DNA of 64,000 nt from Marinobacter denitrificans (GTDB lineage Bacteria; Pseudomonadota; Gammaproteobacteria; Pseudomonadales; Oleiphilaceae), in the NCBI RefSeq assembly GCF_008795955.1, contig NZ_VMHN01000003.1:62001-126000 (forward strand). Reading direction: 5' to 3'. Of the stretch, positions 28,231 to 38,029 are shown piece after piece (the first letter of the stretch is position 1; each line of letters opens with the position of its first letter). The notes below the pieces were generated by a model, which saw nothing but the letters and a program-made list of their open reading frames with translations, made no database searches and had not been told where the DNA came from. The translations under genes were made by a program, and so were the position numbers.

Positions 28231-29259
28231 ATGAACGCAGTCATAAACCGTGCCCGTAACGGACTGGTCGCCGTTGCTCTCTTGCTCTCCCCGGCTCTGG
28301 CCTCGGCCCAGTACGACAAGACACCCGAAGGACAGACCTTCATTCGCGAGATGGCAGAGCGTTACGGCTTTCCGGCCAGTCGGGTGGAAGCGTTACTTGC
28401 CTCCGCCGAGCGCAAGGATTCGATACTGGAGGCCATCAGCCGGCCGGCGGAAAAAACGCTGGAATGGCACCAATACCGCAAGATTTTTATCCGCAAGGAA
28501 AGGATTGATCAGGGTGTTGAGTTTTTAAGGCAATACGGGGAAGCATTCGAGCGGGCTGAAGACGAGTACGGGGTGCCGGCCTCTGTCATTGCCGCCATTA
28601 TCGGTGTGGAAACCTGGTATGGCACATACAAGGGTAAGCACAGGGTGCTCGATGCACTTGCCACTCTGGCATTCGATTACCCCCCGCGGAGCCGCTTCTT
28701 TCGCAGCGAACTTGCGCAATACCTGCTAATGACCCGCGAGCAGGGTTTTGACCCGGAAGAACTGACCGGTTCCTACGCGGGAGCAATGGGGTACGGCCAG
28801 TTCATCTCCAGCAGCTACAGGCATTACGCCATCGACTTTGACGGCGATGGCGTGGTCGACATACTGGATAATCCGGTGGACGCTATCGGCAGTGTAGCCA
28901 ATTACTTCCGGGCCCATCACTGGAAAGAGGGTGAGCCAGTCGCCGAGAAGGTGCAGGACAGCCTCCCGGAAGGTTCGACGTTGCTGACCAGGGAACTCAA
29001 GCCGGACCTGACAGTCAATGATTACCGGCAGGCCGGCCTGAAGCCCGGCGCCGATGTGGCGGGCGACGCCAAAGCCCGGGCAATCCGTCTCGCCGGCGCG
29101 GATGGAGCTGAGTTATGGCTGACATACCATAACTTTTATGTGATAACCCGCTACAATCACAGTCATCTCTATGCCATGGCTGTATTTCAACTGGCCGAGG
29201 CGCTGCGCGAACAGGCGAGGCTGCCAGAAAAACAAAACGGGGTGAGTAATAACTCGTGA
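28231..29259 (+). CDS. mltB: Lytic murein transglycosylase B
   Basis: Periplasmic lytic transglycosylase that cuts glycan strands. The ATG at 28231 (MNAVINRARNGLVAVALLLSP) gives a signal peptide ending near ALASA (residue 27) and a total of 342 aa. The catalytic Glu is in GVETWYGTYKG near residue 130, with GAMGYGQFISSSYRHY and FDGDGVVDILDN later. No lipobox is seen, so it is likely soluble rather than a lipoprotein as in E. coli. It overlaps the rlpA start by 4 bp. Confidence 0.94.
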   Translation: MNAVINRARNGLVAVALLLSPALASAQYDKTPEGQTFIREMAERYGFPASRVEALLASAERKDSILEAISRPAEKTLEWHQYRKIFIRKERIDQGVEFLRQYGEAFERAEDEYGVPASVIAAIIGVETWYGTYKGKHRVLDALATLAFDYPPRSRFFRSELAQYLLMTREQGFDPEELTGSYAGAMGYGQFISSSYRHYAIDFDGDGVVDILDNPVDAIGSVANYFRAHHWKEGEPVAEKVQDSLPEGSTLLTRELKPDLTVNDYRQAGLKPGADVAGDAKARAIRLAGADGAELWLTYHNFYVITRYNHSHLYAMAVFQLAEALREQARLPEKQNGVSNNS

Positions 29260-30128
29260 TTACACGCTATTTTTTCTTGGTTGTCGCAGGAGCCCTGGTT
29301 CTGGCGGGATGTGCTTCATCCCCCGCACCGGATCATTCTTCCCGATACACGCTGTCTCAGGACAGGGCCCCGGACGGCAATTTTGATGCCTCCGGTCTGC
29401 AGGACGCAACACCCCGTTTTGAGGAGCCTCGTGGGGCCGGTAACAAGTCTCCGTATAACGTATGGGGCAAGGAATATTCTGTCCGCCAGAGTAATGACGG
29501 TTATGTCCAGCGCGGCACGGCCAGTTGGTATGGCGAGAAATTCCATGGCCATAAAACCTCCAATGGGGAGGTTTTTGACATGTATGAAATGACCGCGGCT
29601 CACAAGAGCCTCAGGATTCCGGGGTATGCCCGCGTTACCAACCTTGATAATGGCCGTTCTGTGATTGTGAGGGTAAATGATCGCGGGCCATTCCATGGTG
29701 ATAGACTGATTGATCTTTCCTACGCTGCGGCCAAGAAGCTTGGGTATCAGGGCAAGGGTACGGCGCGAGTCGAAGTCGCAGCCATCACTGTTAACCGGGA
29801 TGGCTCCATGACCCTGGCGGGAAAACCGTTTCCTGACCGAGAGGCTCCGGTTCCGGCAGAGCGCCTGGCGGATTCTGGTGGCGACAGTAAGGCACTGTTC
29901 GTCCAGTTGGGCTCATTCAGCCAGCGCAGTCCAGCGGAGGTACTGCTCAAGCGCGCCCGTGAGGCTGTCAGCGACCCGATGAGAGTGCGGGAGGTGAAAA
30001 CGGCTTCAGGCCTTTTTCACCGCGTACAGGCCGGGCCCTTCAGCGATGAAGACGAAGCCCTGCAAGCCCAGAGCCGGCTTGAAAACCAAGGATTCGGTCA
30101 GTCAATATTGCTGACCGATACTCACTGA
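29256..30128 (+). CDS. rlpA: RlpA-type septal lipoprotein lytic transglycosylase
   Basis: Outer-membrane lipoprotein that cleaves denuded glycan strands at the septum. It starts at a GTG (29256) overlapping the mltB stop. The lipobox VLAGC has Cys19. The double-psi beta-barrel domain (about 83-165) shows GTASWYGEKFHGHKTSNGE, MTAAHKSLRIPGYARVTNL and VNDRGPFHGDRLIDLS. A SPOR domain (about 205-285; LFVQLGSFSQRSPAE) binds denuded peptidoglycan. It has 290 aa. Confidence 0.95.
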   Translation: MITRYFFLVVAGALVLAGCASSPAPDHSSRYTLSQDRAPDGNFDASGLQDATPRFEEPRGAGNKSPYNVWGKEYSVRQSNDGYVQRGTASWYGEKFHGHKTSNGEVFDMYEMTAAHKSLRIPGYARVTNLDNGRSVIVRVNDRGPFHGDRLIDLSYAAAKKLGYQGKGTARVEVAAITVNRDGSMTLAGKPFPDREAPVPAERLADSGGDSKALFVQLGSFSQRSPAEVLLKRAREAVSDPMRVREVKTASGLFHRVQAGPFSDEDEALQAQSRLENQGFGQSILLTDTH

Positions 30129-30159
30129 ACCAGTCACCCACTAGATATTGAATGGACCC

Positions 30160-31326
30160 ATGGCAATAAATAACGTATTCCGCGCCTGTACCGCAGTTCT
30201 CATATTGGCCCTGTTGACGGCAATGCCGGCTGCGGCACAGTCTGTGCTGATTCCTTCACCGCCTCAGATCGGCGCGAGCTCCTATATACTGATGGATCCG
30301 CTGTCCGGGCGGATCATCATGGAGGAAAACAGCCACGAACGTCTGCCTCCGGCGAGCCTTACCAAGATGATGACGGCCTATATCGTTGAGCGGGAGCTGG
30401 ACGAGGGGCGGATTGCCATGGCCGACATGGTGCCTGTCAGTGTCAACGCCTGGCGGACCGAAGGTTCCCGTACCTTCGTGCAGGAAGGTACCCAGGTGTC
30501 CGTTGAGGATCTTCTGAAGGGTGTCATTATCCAGTCGGGTAACGACGCGTCCGTCGCTCTGGCGGAGTTCGTCGCCGGCAGTGAAAGCGCGTTCGTTGAT
30601 ATCATGAATCAGCAGGCGCAGATACTGGGTATGAACGAATCCAGTTTCGCCAATGCCACCGGCTTACCGGCACCGGACCATTTTTCGACTGCCTATGATC
30701 TGGCCCTGCTGGCGAAGGCGATCATTAATGATTACCCCGAAAACTATCCGTTGTACGCGCAGAAACATTTCACCTTCAATAATATCCGTCAGCCCAACCG
30801 CAACAGTCTGTTGTGGCGTGATGACAGTGTCGACGGCCTGAAAACCGGCCACACAGAAGAGGCGGGCTACTGCCTGGTGGCGTCAGCCAAGCGCAACGAT
30901 ACCCGCATGATTGCCGTGGTAATGGGCACTCCCAGCACGGCCGCCCGAGCCCAGGAAGTCCAGAAAATGCTCAACTATGGCTTCCGCTATTACCAGACAG
31001 AGCGTCTGTTCCGTAATGGCCAGGAGCTGTTGGAAGCGCAGGTCTGGGGTGGCGAGAGCGACAGTCTCTCAGTAGGGCTCATGGAGGATGTTCACGTAAC
31101 GATCCCCAGGGGGGCACGTGATTCCCTGGAGTCCACCGTCGAAATGGATTCTGTGATCAGGGCGCCTGTGTCCAAAGGGGACGAGCTTGGGCGGGTGACG
31201 GTGAAACTGAACGACGAAGTGGTGGTTGACCAGCCGGTACTTGCCCTCAGTGATGTGCCCGAAGGTGGCTTCTTCAAGCGCATCTGGGACGCTATCAAGC
31301 TATTCTTCATGCAGTTGTTTGAGTAA
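30160..31326 (+). CDS. dacA: D-alanyl-D-alanine carboxypeptidase (PBP5/6 type)
   Basis: Periplasmic DD-carboxypeptidase that trims stem pentapeptides. I chose the ATG at 30160 (MAINNVFRAC) over an upstream TTG at 30148. The signal peptide ends near AAAQ (residue 27). Active-site motifs are SLTK at 66-69, SGN near 126 and KTG near 228. A beta-rich PBP5_C domain follows, and the C terminus ends in an amphipathic helix (FKRIWDAIKLFFMQLFE) for membrane attachment. It has 388 aa. Confidence 0.96.
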   Translation: MAINNVFRACTAVLILALLTAMPAAAQSVLIPSPPQIGASSYILMDPLSGRIIMEENSHERLPPASLTKMMTAYIVERELDEGRIAMADMVPVSVNAWRTEGSRTFVQEGTQVSVEDLLKGVIIQSGNDASVALAEFVAGSESAFVDIMNQQAQILGMNESSFANATGLPAPDHFSTAYDLALLAKAIINDYPENYPLYAQKHFTFNNIRQPNRNSLLWRDDSVDGLKTGHTEEAGYCLVASAKRNDTRMIAVVMGTPSTAARAQEVQKMLNYGFRYYQTERLFRNGQELLEAQVWGGESDSLSVGLMEDVHVTIPRGARDSLESTVEMDSVIRAPVSKGDELGRVTVKLNDEVVVDQPVLALSDVPEGGFFKRIWDAIKLFFMQLFE

Positions 31327-31354
31327 GGGCCGGTGCGCCCGGGAGTAATCCGCG

Positions 31355-31624
31355 ATGAATGAACCAAAGGCACCCAAAATCGAATTCCCCTGTGACTATG
31401 TGATCAAAGTCATCGGGGATTCCGCCCCGGACTTTGTGGAGTTCGTGGTGGAGGTGGTTGAGCAGCACGCACCAGGGCTTTCCGAAAAAGACGTATTTGT
31501 CAGGGAGAGCAGCGGGGGGCGGTTCTCGTCGGTCAATCTGACCATTCTCGCCACAGGTGAGCCACAACTTAAAGCCCTGTTTGAAGAGCTGAAGGCCAGT
31601 GGCCGGGTCCACATGGTGCTGTGA
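31355..31624 (+). CDS. ybeD: YbeD family (DUF493) protein
   Basis: Small ACT-like regulatory-fold protein of 89 aa, standing between dacA and lipB as in E. coli. Conserved features include [14 protein letters not shown] at the start and RVHMVL at the end. Its biochemical role is unproven. It is followed by lipB after 4 bp. Confidence 0.93.
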   Translation: MNEPKAPKIEFPCDYVIKVIGDSAPDFVEFVVEVVEQHAPGLSEKDVFVRESSGGRFSSVNLTILATGEPQLKALFEELKASGRVHMVL

Positions 31625-31628
31625 CCAG

Positions 31629-32261
31629 ATGGACGAGCTGATTGTCCGTACACTGGGAGAGCAGCCCTACCTTGAAACCTGGGAGGCGATGAAATCCTTT
31701 ACCGCCGACCGTGATGCTACAACGCCCGACGAGATCTGGCTGCTGGAACATCCGCGGGTATACACGCAGGGGCAGGCGGGGAAGCCCGAGCATATTCTCG
31801 CGCCCGGAGACATTCCGGTCATCAAGGTTGATCGTGGCGGTCAGGTGACTTATCACGGCCCCGGGCAACTGGTGGTTTACCTGATGATCGACCTGGCCAG
31901 GCACAAGCTGGGCGTCCGTTCACTGGTGGATGTGATCGAGCAGTCCATCGTCCGGACCCTTGCGGAGTTCGGGATTACTGCATCACCACGGCCTGATGCG
32001 CCTGGTGTCTACGTTGACGAGGCCAAGATAGCCTCCCTGGGGCTGCGAGTGAAGCGGGGCTGTTCCTTCCATGGCCTGGCGCTGAATGTGTCCATGGATA
32101 TGGAGCCGTTTCGTCGCATTAATCCTTGCGGCTACGCCGGCCTGGCAATGTGCCAGGTCAGCGATTTCGTACCGGGTGTGGAGATCAGTGACGTTGCCAG
32201 CATTCTGTCTGGCGAGCTTGCAGCAAACGTGGCCCAAGGCAGCATCCGACGAATTTCCTAG
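31629..32261 (+). CDS. lipB: Octanoyl-[ACP]:protein N-octanoyltransferase
   Basis: Transfers octanoate from acyl carrier protein to lipoyl domains, the first step of lipoate synthesis; LipA, encoded at the end of this window, inserts the sulfurs. The ATG at 31629 ([14 protein letters not shown]) gives 210 aa. Motifs are [37 protein letters not shown] (conserved Lys) and [13 protein letters not shown] (acyl-accepting Cys). Its stop TAG and the stop of the opposing cyclase gene share the same CTAG. Confidence 0.96.
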   Translation: MDELIVRTLGEQPYLETWEAMKSFTADRDATTPDEIWLLEHPRVYTQGQAGKPEHILAPGDIPVIKVDRGGQVTYHGPGQLVVYLMIDLARHKLGVRSLVDVIEQSIVRTLAEFGITASPRPDAPGVYVDEAKIASLGLRVKRGCSFHGLALNVSMDMEPFRRINPCGYAGLAMCQVSDFVPGVEISDVASILSGELAANVAQGSIRRIS

Positions 32262-33340
32262 TGCCCCCTGAAATCACACACCTGATTGCGGCCCAGAGTT
32301 TTTGCGCGATATAGGGCTTCATCGGCCCGTTGCAGGAGGCGGTCAATAGATTCCGAGCCCTGAATGCTCGCCACGCCAATACTGATGGTGGCGTTGATGC
32401 TATGGCCATCGGCGTTTACCGGGGTGGAGGCAATCTTCTGGCGTATTCTATGGGCTGTCTGGATGGCATCAGCCGTATCTGTTTCCGGCAAAAGTGCCAG
32501 ATATTCCTCGCCACCCCAGCGCGAGAGGGTATCCACCTTCCTGCTTTGTTCCTGTAGCGTATGGGCTACCATGATGATGGTTTGGTCACCCACGTGGTGG
32601 CCATAATTGTCATTCACTGACTTGAACAGATCGATGTCCATCAACATGACTGAAAACGGTCGTCCGTTGCGAAGGTAACGCTGGTATTCAGCCTCCAACT
32701 GCTCATGGGCTTCGCGCCGGTTAGCCAGCCCGGTCAGGGCATCGTGCTTGGCGGCGTACTCGAATTCCGCTGCCAGTTTCAGCAATCCCAGCTTGCTGCG
32801 ACGCCGGCTCTGATCCAGCACGTAGCAGGTCGACATTTCGAAAACCAGCACTGCCAGCATGGTCAGGCGAAAGCTGGTGCTGTACGGGGAATTGAACGCC
32901 ATATCTCCCAGCGGGCTGAACAGAAGGGTTACCGCTGCGAGACCACCGGCGCAGGCAATGACGCCCACTCTTGCCTCGCTGATGTAAAAGATAATCGGCG
33001 GATAAGCAAACAACCAGATGATGGCAGAACCATCCTCAACCGCATTCACAGCCAGGTAGGTAAACAACACTGTAATAACCGTAATAAATCCACGGCGTTG
33101 AAGGGTGCAGTTGTGGCTTGCAAGATAGATAATGCCATTGAGACTGAGCAGGGCGGCGAAAATGATCAGAACGGTGGCGGAACCTGTCAGGCCGCGATCG
33201 AGAGAGCGCCAGGCAAACAATAAAAGAATCGGCACCGCCGCAAGTGTCAGGCGTCCGATCAGCAGGGGGACGGGGATTTCGCCTTTTACCCGGAATTGCG
33301 ACAGCTTGGTGTCTGATGTTCTGCTGGTGGCCTGTGTCAT
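32258..33340 (-). CDS. Membrane diguanylate cyclase (GGEEY)
   Basis: A 360-aa protein with an N-terminal membrane region of about six helices (residues 20-180) and a C-terminal GGDEF domain (about 195-355; [20 protein letters not shown]). The active-site motif is GGEEY in [14 protein letters not shown] and the I-site RKVD is five residues before it, so synthesis of c-di-GMP with product inhibition is expected. It contrasts with the two degenerate GGDEF proteins upstream. It is monocistronic on the minus strand, convergent with lipB. Confidence 0.92.
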   Translation of the reverse strand: MTQATSRTSDTKLSQFRVKGEIPVPLLIGRLTLAAVPILLLFAWRSLDRGLTGSATVLIIFAALLSLNGIIYLASHNCTLQRRGFITVITVLFTYLAVNAVEDGSAIIWLFAYPPIIFYISEARVGVIACAGGLAAVTLLFSPLGDMAFNSPYSTSFRLTMLAVLVFEMSTCYVLDQSRRRSKLGLLKLAAEFEYAAKHDALTGLANRREAHEQLEAEYQRYLRNGRPFSVMLMDIDLFKSVNDNYGHHVGDQTIIMVAHTLQEQSRKVDTLSRWGGEEYLALLPETDTADAIQTAHRIRQKIASTPVNADGHSINATISIGVASIQGSESIDRLLQRADEALYRAKTLGRNQVCDFRGH

Positions 33341-33543
33341 TTTGAAGTTCTGTTGTCGTTTTGTTCGTCAGCGGTATACCTGTAGCCCGTGCGCTCATAC
33401 TAAACGCCTTTAGACGCGGTATCTGTGTAAAAACGTAAACCGCTGGCGTATCTCATGAGTAAACAGCAGCAAGGGTATTTGCATTGGCTTCACTGTCGTG
33501 ATGTCGGTGGCACGTCGGTTAGGTTTGAGCGACGAGGTATCCG

Positions 33544-33549
33544 TATAAT
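33544..33549 (+). promoter_or_regulatory. Candidate -10 box upstream of the ABC1/UbiB-like gene
   Basis: TATAAT lies 51 bp before the ATG at 33600 in the 259-bp divergent gap with the cyclase gene. A weak TAGGTT-like -35 is the best match 17 bp upstream. The rest of the gap shows nothing I can name. Confidence 0.35.
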
Positions 33550-33599
33550 GATCTCAAAGGCTGTTAACGCCGACACTTACTGAACCGAGCAGGTTTTTG

Positions 33600-35042
33600 A
33601 TGGCATCCAGACCAAAGAACACCTCTGTTGCACGTATAAAGACCGGAAGCTTCGAGCGCCGGCTTACCCTCACAAGGGCCGGGTTGTTTGCCGGTACACG
33701 CATGGCGTCCCATATGGCTACCAACTGGTTCGGCAGCAAGGACAAGCGCGACGCCAGGCATCGCGCCATGCTGTCCAGCCAGGCTGAATTTCTGGTGGAC
33801 GAACTTGGCAAGCTCAAGGGCAGTGTGGTCAAGATCGGCCAGGTGATGGCGCTGTATGGCGAACACTTCCTGCCAGAGGAGGTGACAGAAGCGCTGCATA
33901 CCCTGGAGGATCAGACCACCTGGCTCGAGTGGGCCTCGATCGAACGTGTGCTGAAGGATGAGTTGGGTGCTGAGCGACTGGCGGAACTGGAAGTGGACCC
34001 GGACCCGATCGGCGCCGCGTCGCTGGGCCAGGTTCATCGCGCTCGCCGGCGTAGTGACGGCCTTGAACTGGTGCTGAAAGTTCAGTACCCGGGCGTTGAC
34101 GAAGCCGTTGACAGCGATCTGAACTCGGTTGCTCAACTGCTGAAGGTTGCGCGCCTGGTGTCATTCGGACCCGAGTTTGATGACTGGCTGGAAGAAGTGC
34201 GGGACATGATGCATCGGGAGGTGGACTACCGCCTTGAGGCCCGCACCACCGAGAAGTTCCGGCAGATGTTACTGGACGACCCCCGTTTCGTGGTGCCCCG
34301 CGTGCTGGAAGAATTTTGTACTGCCCATGTGATTGCGTCTACCTATGAACAAGGTCATTCCGTCAGTTCGGTTGCCGTCAGGGAGTTGCCCCTGGAGCGT
34401 CGCAGCGAGCTTGGCCGGGCTGCCCTGGAACTGTTTTTCAGAGAGCTGTTCGTCTGGGGGGAAATTCAGACGGACCCCAATTTCGGCAACTATCGCATTC
34501 GCATTGCTGGTGAGAATGGGGCCGACAGTGAGCATGACCAGATCGTATTGCTGGATTTTGGCGCGGTTCAGTCGTATTCGGCGAAGTTTCTTGACCCGGT
34601 TATCCAGATGATCAGGGCATCCTACGAGGGTGACCTGGATGCGGTGATTGATGGTGGTGTAAAGCTCCGCTTCATGAGCCGGGAGTGGCCCGCGGACGTA
34701 TTGGAAAAGTTCGGCTCGGTCTGCATGTCGGTACTTGAGCCCCTGTCGCGGGACCAGAGCAGTTGGCCGGATTACGCGGTAAACGACAAGGGCCAGTACC
34801 GCTGGAAACAGAGCGACTTGCCCTCGCGGGTGGCACGCCAGGCCGCAAGATCCGCCATCAACCGTTACTTCAAGGTTCCGCCCAAAGAATTCGTTTTCCT
34901 CAATCGCAAGCTGATAGGCGTCTACACCTTCATAGCGGTGCTCAACGCCGAGTTTAATGGTGAGGACTTGCTGCGGGAGTATCTTTATGGCGACCCGGGA
35001 ACACCCGACGCCTCCAGTACAAGCCATATCACCAAGGCATAG
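33600..35042 (+). CDS. ABC1/AarF/UbiB-family atypical kinase
   Basis: Protein-kinase-like family protein of 480 aa (ATG at 33600). Family signatures are the KxGQ motif in SVVKIGQVMALYGEHFLPEEV near residue 82, the Ala-rich loop IGAASLGQVHRA near 140, a Lys in LVLKVQYPGVDEA, TDPNFGNY and the metal-binding VLLDFGAVQ near 318. It lacks an obvious C-terminal membrane pair as in UbiB, so it may be a paralogue acting on another lipid or quinone. Its 3' end overlaps the opposing yqaA gene by 58 bp. Confidence 0.85.
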   Translation: MASRPKNTSVARIKTGSFERRLTLTRAGLFAGTRMASHMATNWFGSKDKRDARHRAMLSSQAEFLVDELGKLKGSVVKIGQVMALYGEHFLPEEVTEALHTLEDQTTWLEWASIERVLKDELGAERLAELEVDPDPIGAASLGQVHRARRRSDGLELVLKVQYPGVDEAVDSDLNSVAQLLKVARLVSFGPEFDDWLEEVRDMMHREVDYRLEARTTEKFRQMLLDDPRFVVPRVLEEFCTAHVIASTYEQGHSVSSVAVRELPLERRSELGRAALELFFRELFVWGEIQTDPNFGNYRIRIAGENGADSEHDQIVLLDFGAVQSYSAKFLDPVIQMIRASYEGDLDAVIDGGVKLRFMSREWPADVLEKFGSVCMSVLEPLSRDQSSWPDYAVNDKGQYRWKQSDLPSRVARQAARSAINRYFKVPPKEFVFLNRKLIGVYTFIAVLNAEFNGEDLLREYLYGDPGTPDASSTSHITKA

Positions 35043-35425
35043 CGGAGCCCCTTGCCAATACCCACCAGCACCACAAAGTTGAGCCAGGGTACGCGCATGA
35101 TGCCGCCCACCAGGGTAAGTGCGTCGCCACCGATCGGTAACCAGCCCATAAGCAGTGACCATTGCCCGTAGCGGTTGAACTGCTTGCGTGCTTTTTCAAG
35201 CTGGCTTTCTGTCATCGGAAACCAGCGTTTGTGCTTAAAGCGATCCACTTGCCTGCCGATAACCCCATTAATCACCGAGCCTGCGGTATTGCCCGCTGTG
35301 GCCCAGAACCAGATCCACCAGAGCGAATACCCTTGTGAAACCATACCGCCGAGCAGTATTTCCGAGTACGCCGGCAGCAGGGTGGCGGCGGCCAGGGCCG
35401 TCAGGAACAGGGTTAAATAGGCCAA
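34985..35425 (-). CDS. yqaA: YqaA-like small membrane protein (SNARE-associated/VTT relative)
   Basis: A 146-aa integral membrane protein resembling E. coli YqaA (142 aa). I chose the TTG at 35425 because GAGGAG lies 7 bp before it and the protein then begins [22 protein letters not shown], matching the family. Other conserved parts are [17 protein letters not shown] and [21 protein letters not shown]. Three to four spans are likely. Its end overlaps the 3' end of the convergent kinase gene. Confidence 0.85.
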   Translation of the reverse strand: MAYLTLFLTALAAATLLPAYSEILLGGMVSQGYSLWWIWFWATAGNTAGSVINGVIGRQVDRFKHKRWFPMTESQLEKARKQFNRYGQWSLLMGWLPIGGDALTLVGGIMRVPWLNFVVLVGIGKGLRYALVIWLVLEASGVPGSP

Positions 35426-35459
35426 TGGTGACTCCTCATCAAAACAGGTTGTTGTACCA

Positions 35460-37586
35460 ATGAAAAAGCTGTCACTTCGATTCAAACTCTATGCCCTTGT
35501 GATTACCCTGCTGCTGATTATGGGAATCAGCATCGTTGTAACAGCACAACTCTCCCTGGGGCAAATGGAGCAGAGAATCACCTCTGAAACCCGTGAAACT
35601 GTTCAAGGTATGGCCGTCGAGCGTCTGAGTGCAACGGCTGGCAAATACGGCGAGCTGGTCAGCGGCATGTTCGCCACAGCCTACCGGACGCCGGAAGTGG
35701 TTCGCAACGTGGTCAGCCGGAACATCCAGGCCGACAGCTCCGGGCGCATCAGCCGTATCGACCTTCAGGAAACCATCGGCGCGATACTGGAGGAGCAACG
35801 CAGTCTGAGCTCCATCTACGCTCAGTTCGAGCCCGATGCCTATGATGGCCAGGACCGTTATTTCACCGGTGGAGTGGAAGATCACAGCAGTGATAGGGGC
35901 ACTCTGGAGATCTATTACTATCGCACGCCAGAAGGGGATGTGAAGTTCAGCCGCACCGAAGACCCTGCCGTAAAGTACCTGGAGGCGCGCAATGAATTCG
36001 GGATCCGAGAGGCGGAATGGTACCTGTGCTCCAGGGATGCCAGAAAGCCCTGCATTATGGAGCCTTACGAATATGAGATCGAGGAGGGCTATTCCGAGCT
36101 GATGACCAGCCTGGTAATGCCTATTCTCAAGGATGGCGAGTTTGCCGGTGTGACGGGGGTCGATATCAACCTGTCCACGCTACAGAAAACCGTCCAGAAC
36201 GTCAGTCGTGAGCTCTACGATGGTGAGTCCCGGGTCACCCTGCTCAGTAACAAGGGGCTGATCGCCGCCTCCAGCCACTATGGGGAGCATCTGGGCCGAC
36301 CACTCTCCGAAGCATTGCCACAACAGGCAGGTGAATACACCGTTTTACATCGCGGAGAGGGCACTTACGATGACGGGGAAACGCTGGCGGTGTCCTATCC
36401 CATCGAGATTGCCCTGCCAGACACAGAGTGGTCACTGCTGATCGAGCTGCCCCGGGAAACCGCTCTGGCGGATGTCGCCGAGATTACCGGGCTGCTGGCC
36501 AGTGAAGTGGGAGCCACTGCAGGGCGCCAGACGATGGTTGGCATACTGGTGTCCATTATCGCCATTCTGGTTCTGGTTTTCCTTGTGCGTTCGGTCACCA
36601 GGCCGCTCAATGAGATCCGTGATCGCATGAAGAACCTGGCCAGTGCCGAGGGGGATCTCACTCACGAGCTGGATATCGATACCCATGCAGAGCTGATTGA
36701 ACTTGCCGGCGGATTTAACCGGTTCCTTGGCCGGCTTAGGGAGATGATCAACGACCTGAAAGAGGTCAACGGTAAGGTAAGACAGCAGGCTGCTGATGTG
36801 GGTGTGATTGCCGGTGAAACCGATGAGCAGACCGAGCGCCAGCATCAGGATATCGAAAGTGTTGTTGCGGCCATGAACGAGATGTCGGCGGCCGCTGGCG
36901 AGGTGGCCGGATTTGCCGGGGAAGCGGCGGAAAATGCGCAAATGGCCCAGGACGGCGTGCGCTTTACCCAGGACACGCTGACCTCAGCCCTGGAGGGTGT
37001 CAGCGCACTCGCGGGTGATATGGACGAGGCCAGCACCGCCATCAGCCATGTTGCCACCCGCAGTGAAGACATAAACCGGATTCTCGAGGTTATCCGGGGG
37101 ATTGCGGAGCAGACCAACCTGTTGGCCCTGAACGCGGCCATAGAGGCGGCCCGGGCAGGGGAGCAGGGTCGCGGTTTTGCAGTTGTGGCGGATGAGGTAA
37201 GAACCCTCGCCTCGCGTACCCGTGAATCCACCGACGAGATCAGTCAGATGATTGATGGTCTGCAAAGTGATGTGAGTGGCGCCGTCACTGTTATCCAGAG
37301 TGGAGTCGACCGCGCTACACAGGCGGTTGACGGTACCCGGGAGGCTGACCATTCCCTGGCTTCGGTGGTAGAGCGCATTACAACCATCGTAGAGCACGTT
37401 ACCCACGTGGCGACCGCGGCGGAGGAGCAGAGTTCCGTAAGTGAGGAAATCAACCGGAACCTCACCCGCATAGGTGATGCTGCCAATGATCTGCGAGCTC
37501 TGGCGCAAAGAGTGAGTGGTAGCGGGCGCACGCTGGATGAGCAGGTCCAGGTCCTGGATTCCGAGCTGGGTCGACTTAAAACCTGA
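35460..37586 (+). CDS. Methyl-accepting chemotaxis protein with dCache-type sensor
   Basis: A 708-aa chemoreceptor. TM1 is at about 10-30, a long periplasmic dCache-like domain runs to about 355 (including [22 protein letters not shown]), TM2 is at about 358-378, then comes HAMP ([17 protein letters not shown]) and the signalling domain. The hairpin tip reads [37 protein letters not shown]. The ligand is unknown. No pentapeptide tether is seen at the C terminus (GRLKT). It is divergent from yqaA by 34 bp. Confidence 0.93.
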   Translation: MKKLSLRFKLYALVITLLLIMGISIVVTAQLSLGQMEQRITSETRETVQGMAVERLSATAGKYGELVSGMFATAYRTPEVVRNVVSRNIQADSSGRISRIDLQETIGAILEEQRSLSSIYAQFEPDAYDGQDRYFTGGVEDHSSDRGTLEIYYYRTPEGDVKFSRTEDPAVKYLEARNEFGIREAEWYLCSRDARKPCIMEPYEYEIEEGYSELMTSLVMPILKDGEFAGVTGVDINLSTLQKTVQNVSRELYDGESRVTLLSNKGLIAASSHYGEHLGRPLSEALPQQAGEYTVLHRGEGTYDDGETLAVSYPIEIALPDTEWSLLIELPRETALADVAEITGLLASEVGATAGRQTMVGILVSIIAILVLVFLVRSVTRPLNEIRDRMKNLASAEGDLTHELDIDTHAELIELAGGFNRFLGRLREMINDLKEVNGKVRQQAADVGVIAGETDEQTERQHQDIESVVAAMNEMSAAAGEVAGFAGEAAENAQMAQDGVRFTQDTLTSALEGVSALAGDMDEASTAISHVATRSEDINRILEVIRGIAEQTNLLALNAAIEAARAGEQGRGFAVVADEVRTLASRTRESTDEISQMIDGLQSDVSGAVTVIQSGVDRATQAVDGTREADHSLASVVERITTIVEHVTHVATAAEEQSSVSEEINRNLTRIGDAANDLRALAQRVSGSGRTLDEQVQVLDSELGRLKT

Positions 37587-37713
37587 GCGGCATCGTCTGT
37601 TGCTATCGGCACGATTCAGCCCATCAATTTTATTTTTGGGCAAACGTGCGATGATAATGTGGTTTATCCGAGGCTGTGATGGCCCGCTTATTTTCCGGAC
37701 CAGGAGTTTAATT

Positions 37714-37965
37714 ATGGAGCAAGTCACCATTTTTGGCCGTGCTTCCTGTGGTTTCTGTACGCGTGCAAGGCAGCTGTGTGAGATCAATGATTTCCCCTAT
37801 CGCTACGTGGATATCGTCGAGGAGGGGATCAGCAAAGAGGATCTGTCGAAAACCATAGGCAAGCCCGTTCATACGGTGCCGCAGATATTCGTGGGGCAGG
37901 AGCATATCGGTGGGTTTGATCACTTTTCCGAATACCTGGAACGGCTCGGTACTACGGCCAACTGA
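37714..37965 (+). CDS. Glutaredoxin (dithiol, GrxA-like)
   Basis: An 83-aa thioredoxin-fold oxidoreductase using glutathione. The active site CGFC is at residues 12-15 of MEQVTIFGRASCGFCTRA, the cis-Pro motif is HTVPQIFV, and GGFDHF near the end fits the glutathione-binding GG. The frame starts within the 128-bp gap after the chemoreceptor and has its own AGGAG-like site. A strong terminator follows. Confidence 0.93.
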   Translation: MEQVTIFGRASCGFCTRARQLCEINDFPYRYVDIVEEGISKEDLSKTIGKPVHTVPQIFVGQEHIGGFDHFSEYLERLGTTAN

Positions 37966-37978
37966 GCAGTAATCCAGA

Positions 37979-38017
37979 AAAAACGGCGCCCAGTAGTCAA
38001 CCGGGCGCCGTTTTTTT
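37979..38017. terminator. Strong bidirectional rho-independent terminator
   Basis: An AAACGGCGCCC stem pairs with GGGCGCCGTTT, and runs of A before and T after give a U-tract in both directions. It lies between the end of the glutaredoxin gene (+) and the end of the phosphofructokinase gene (-), serving both. Confidence 0.92.
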
Positions 38018-38029
38018 GTATGGGGCCAA

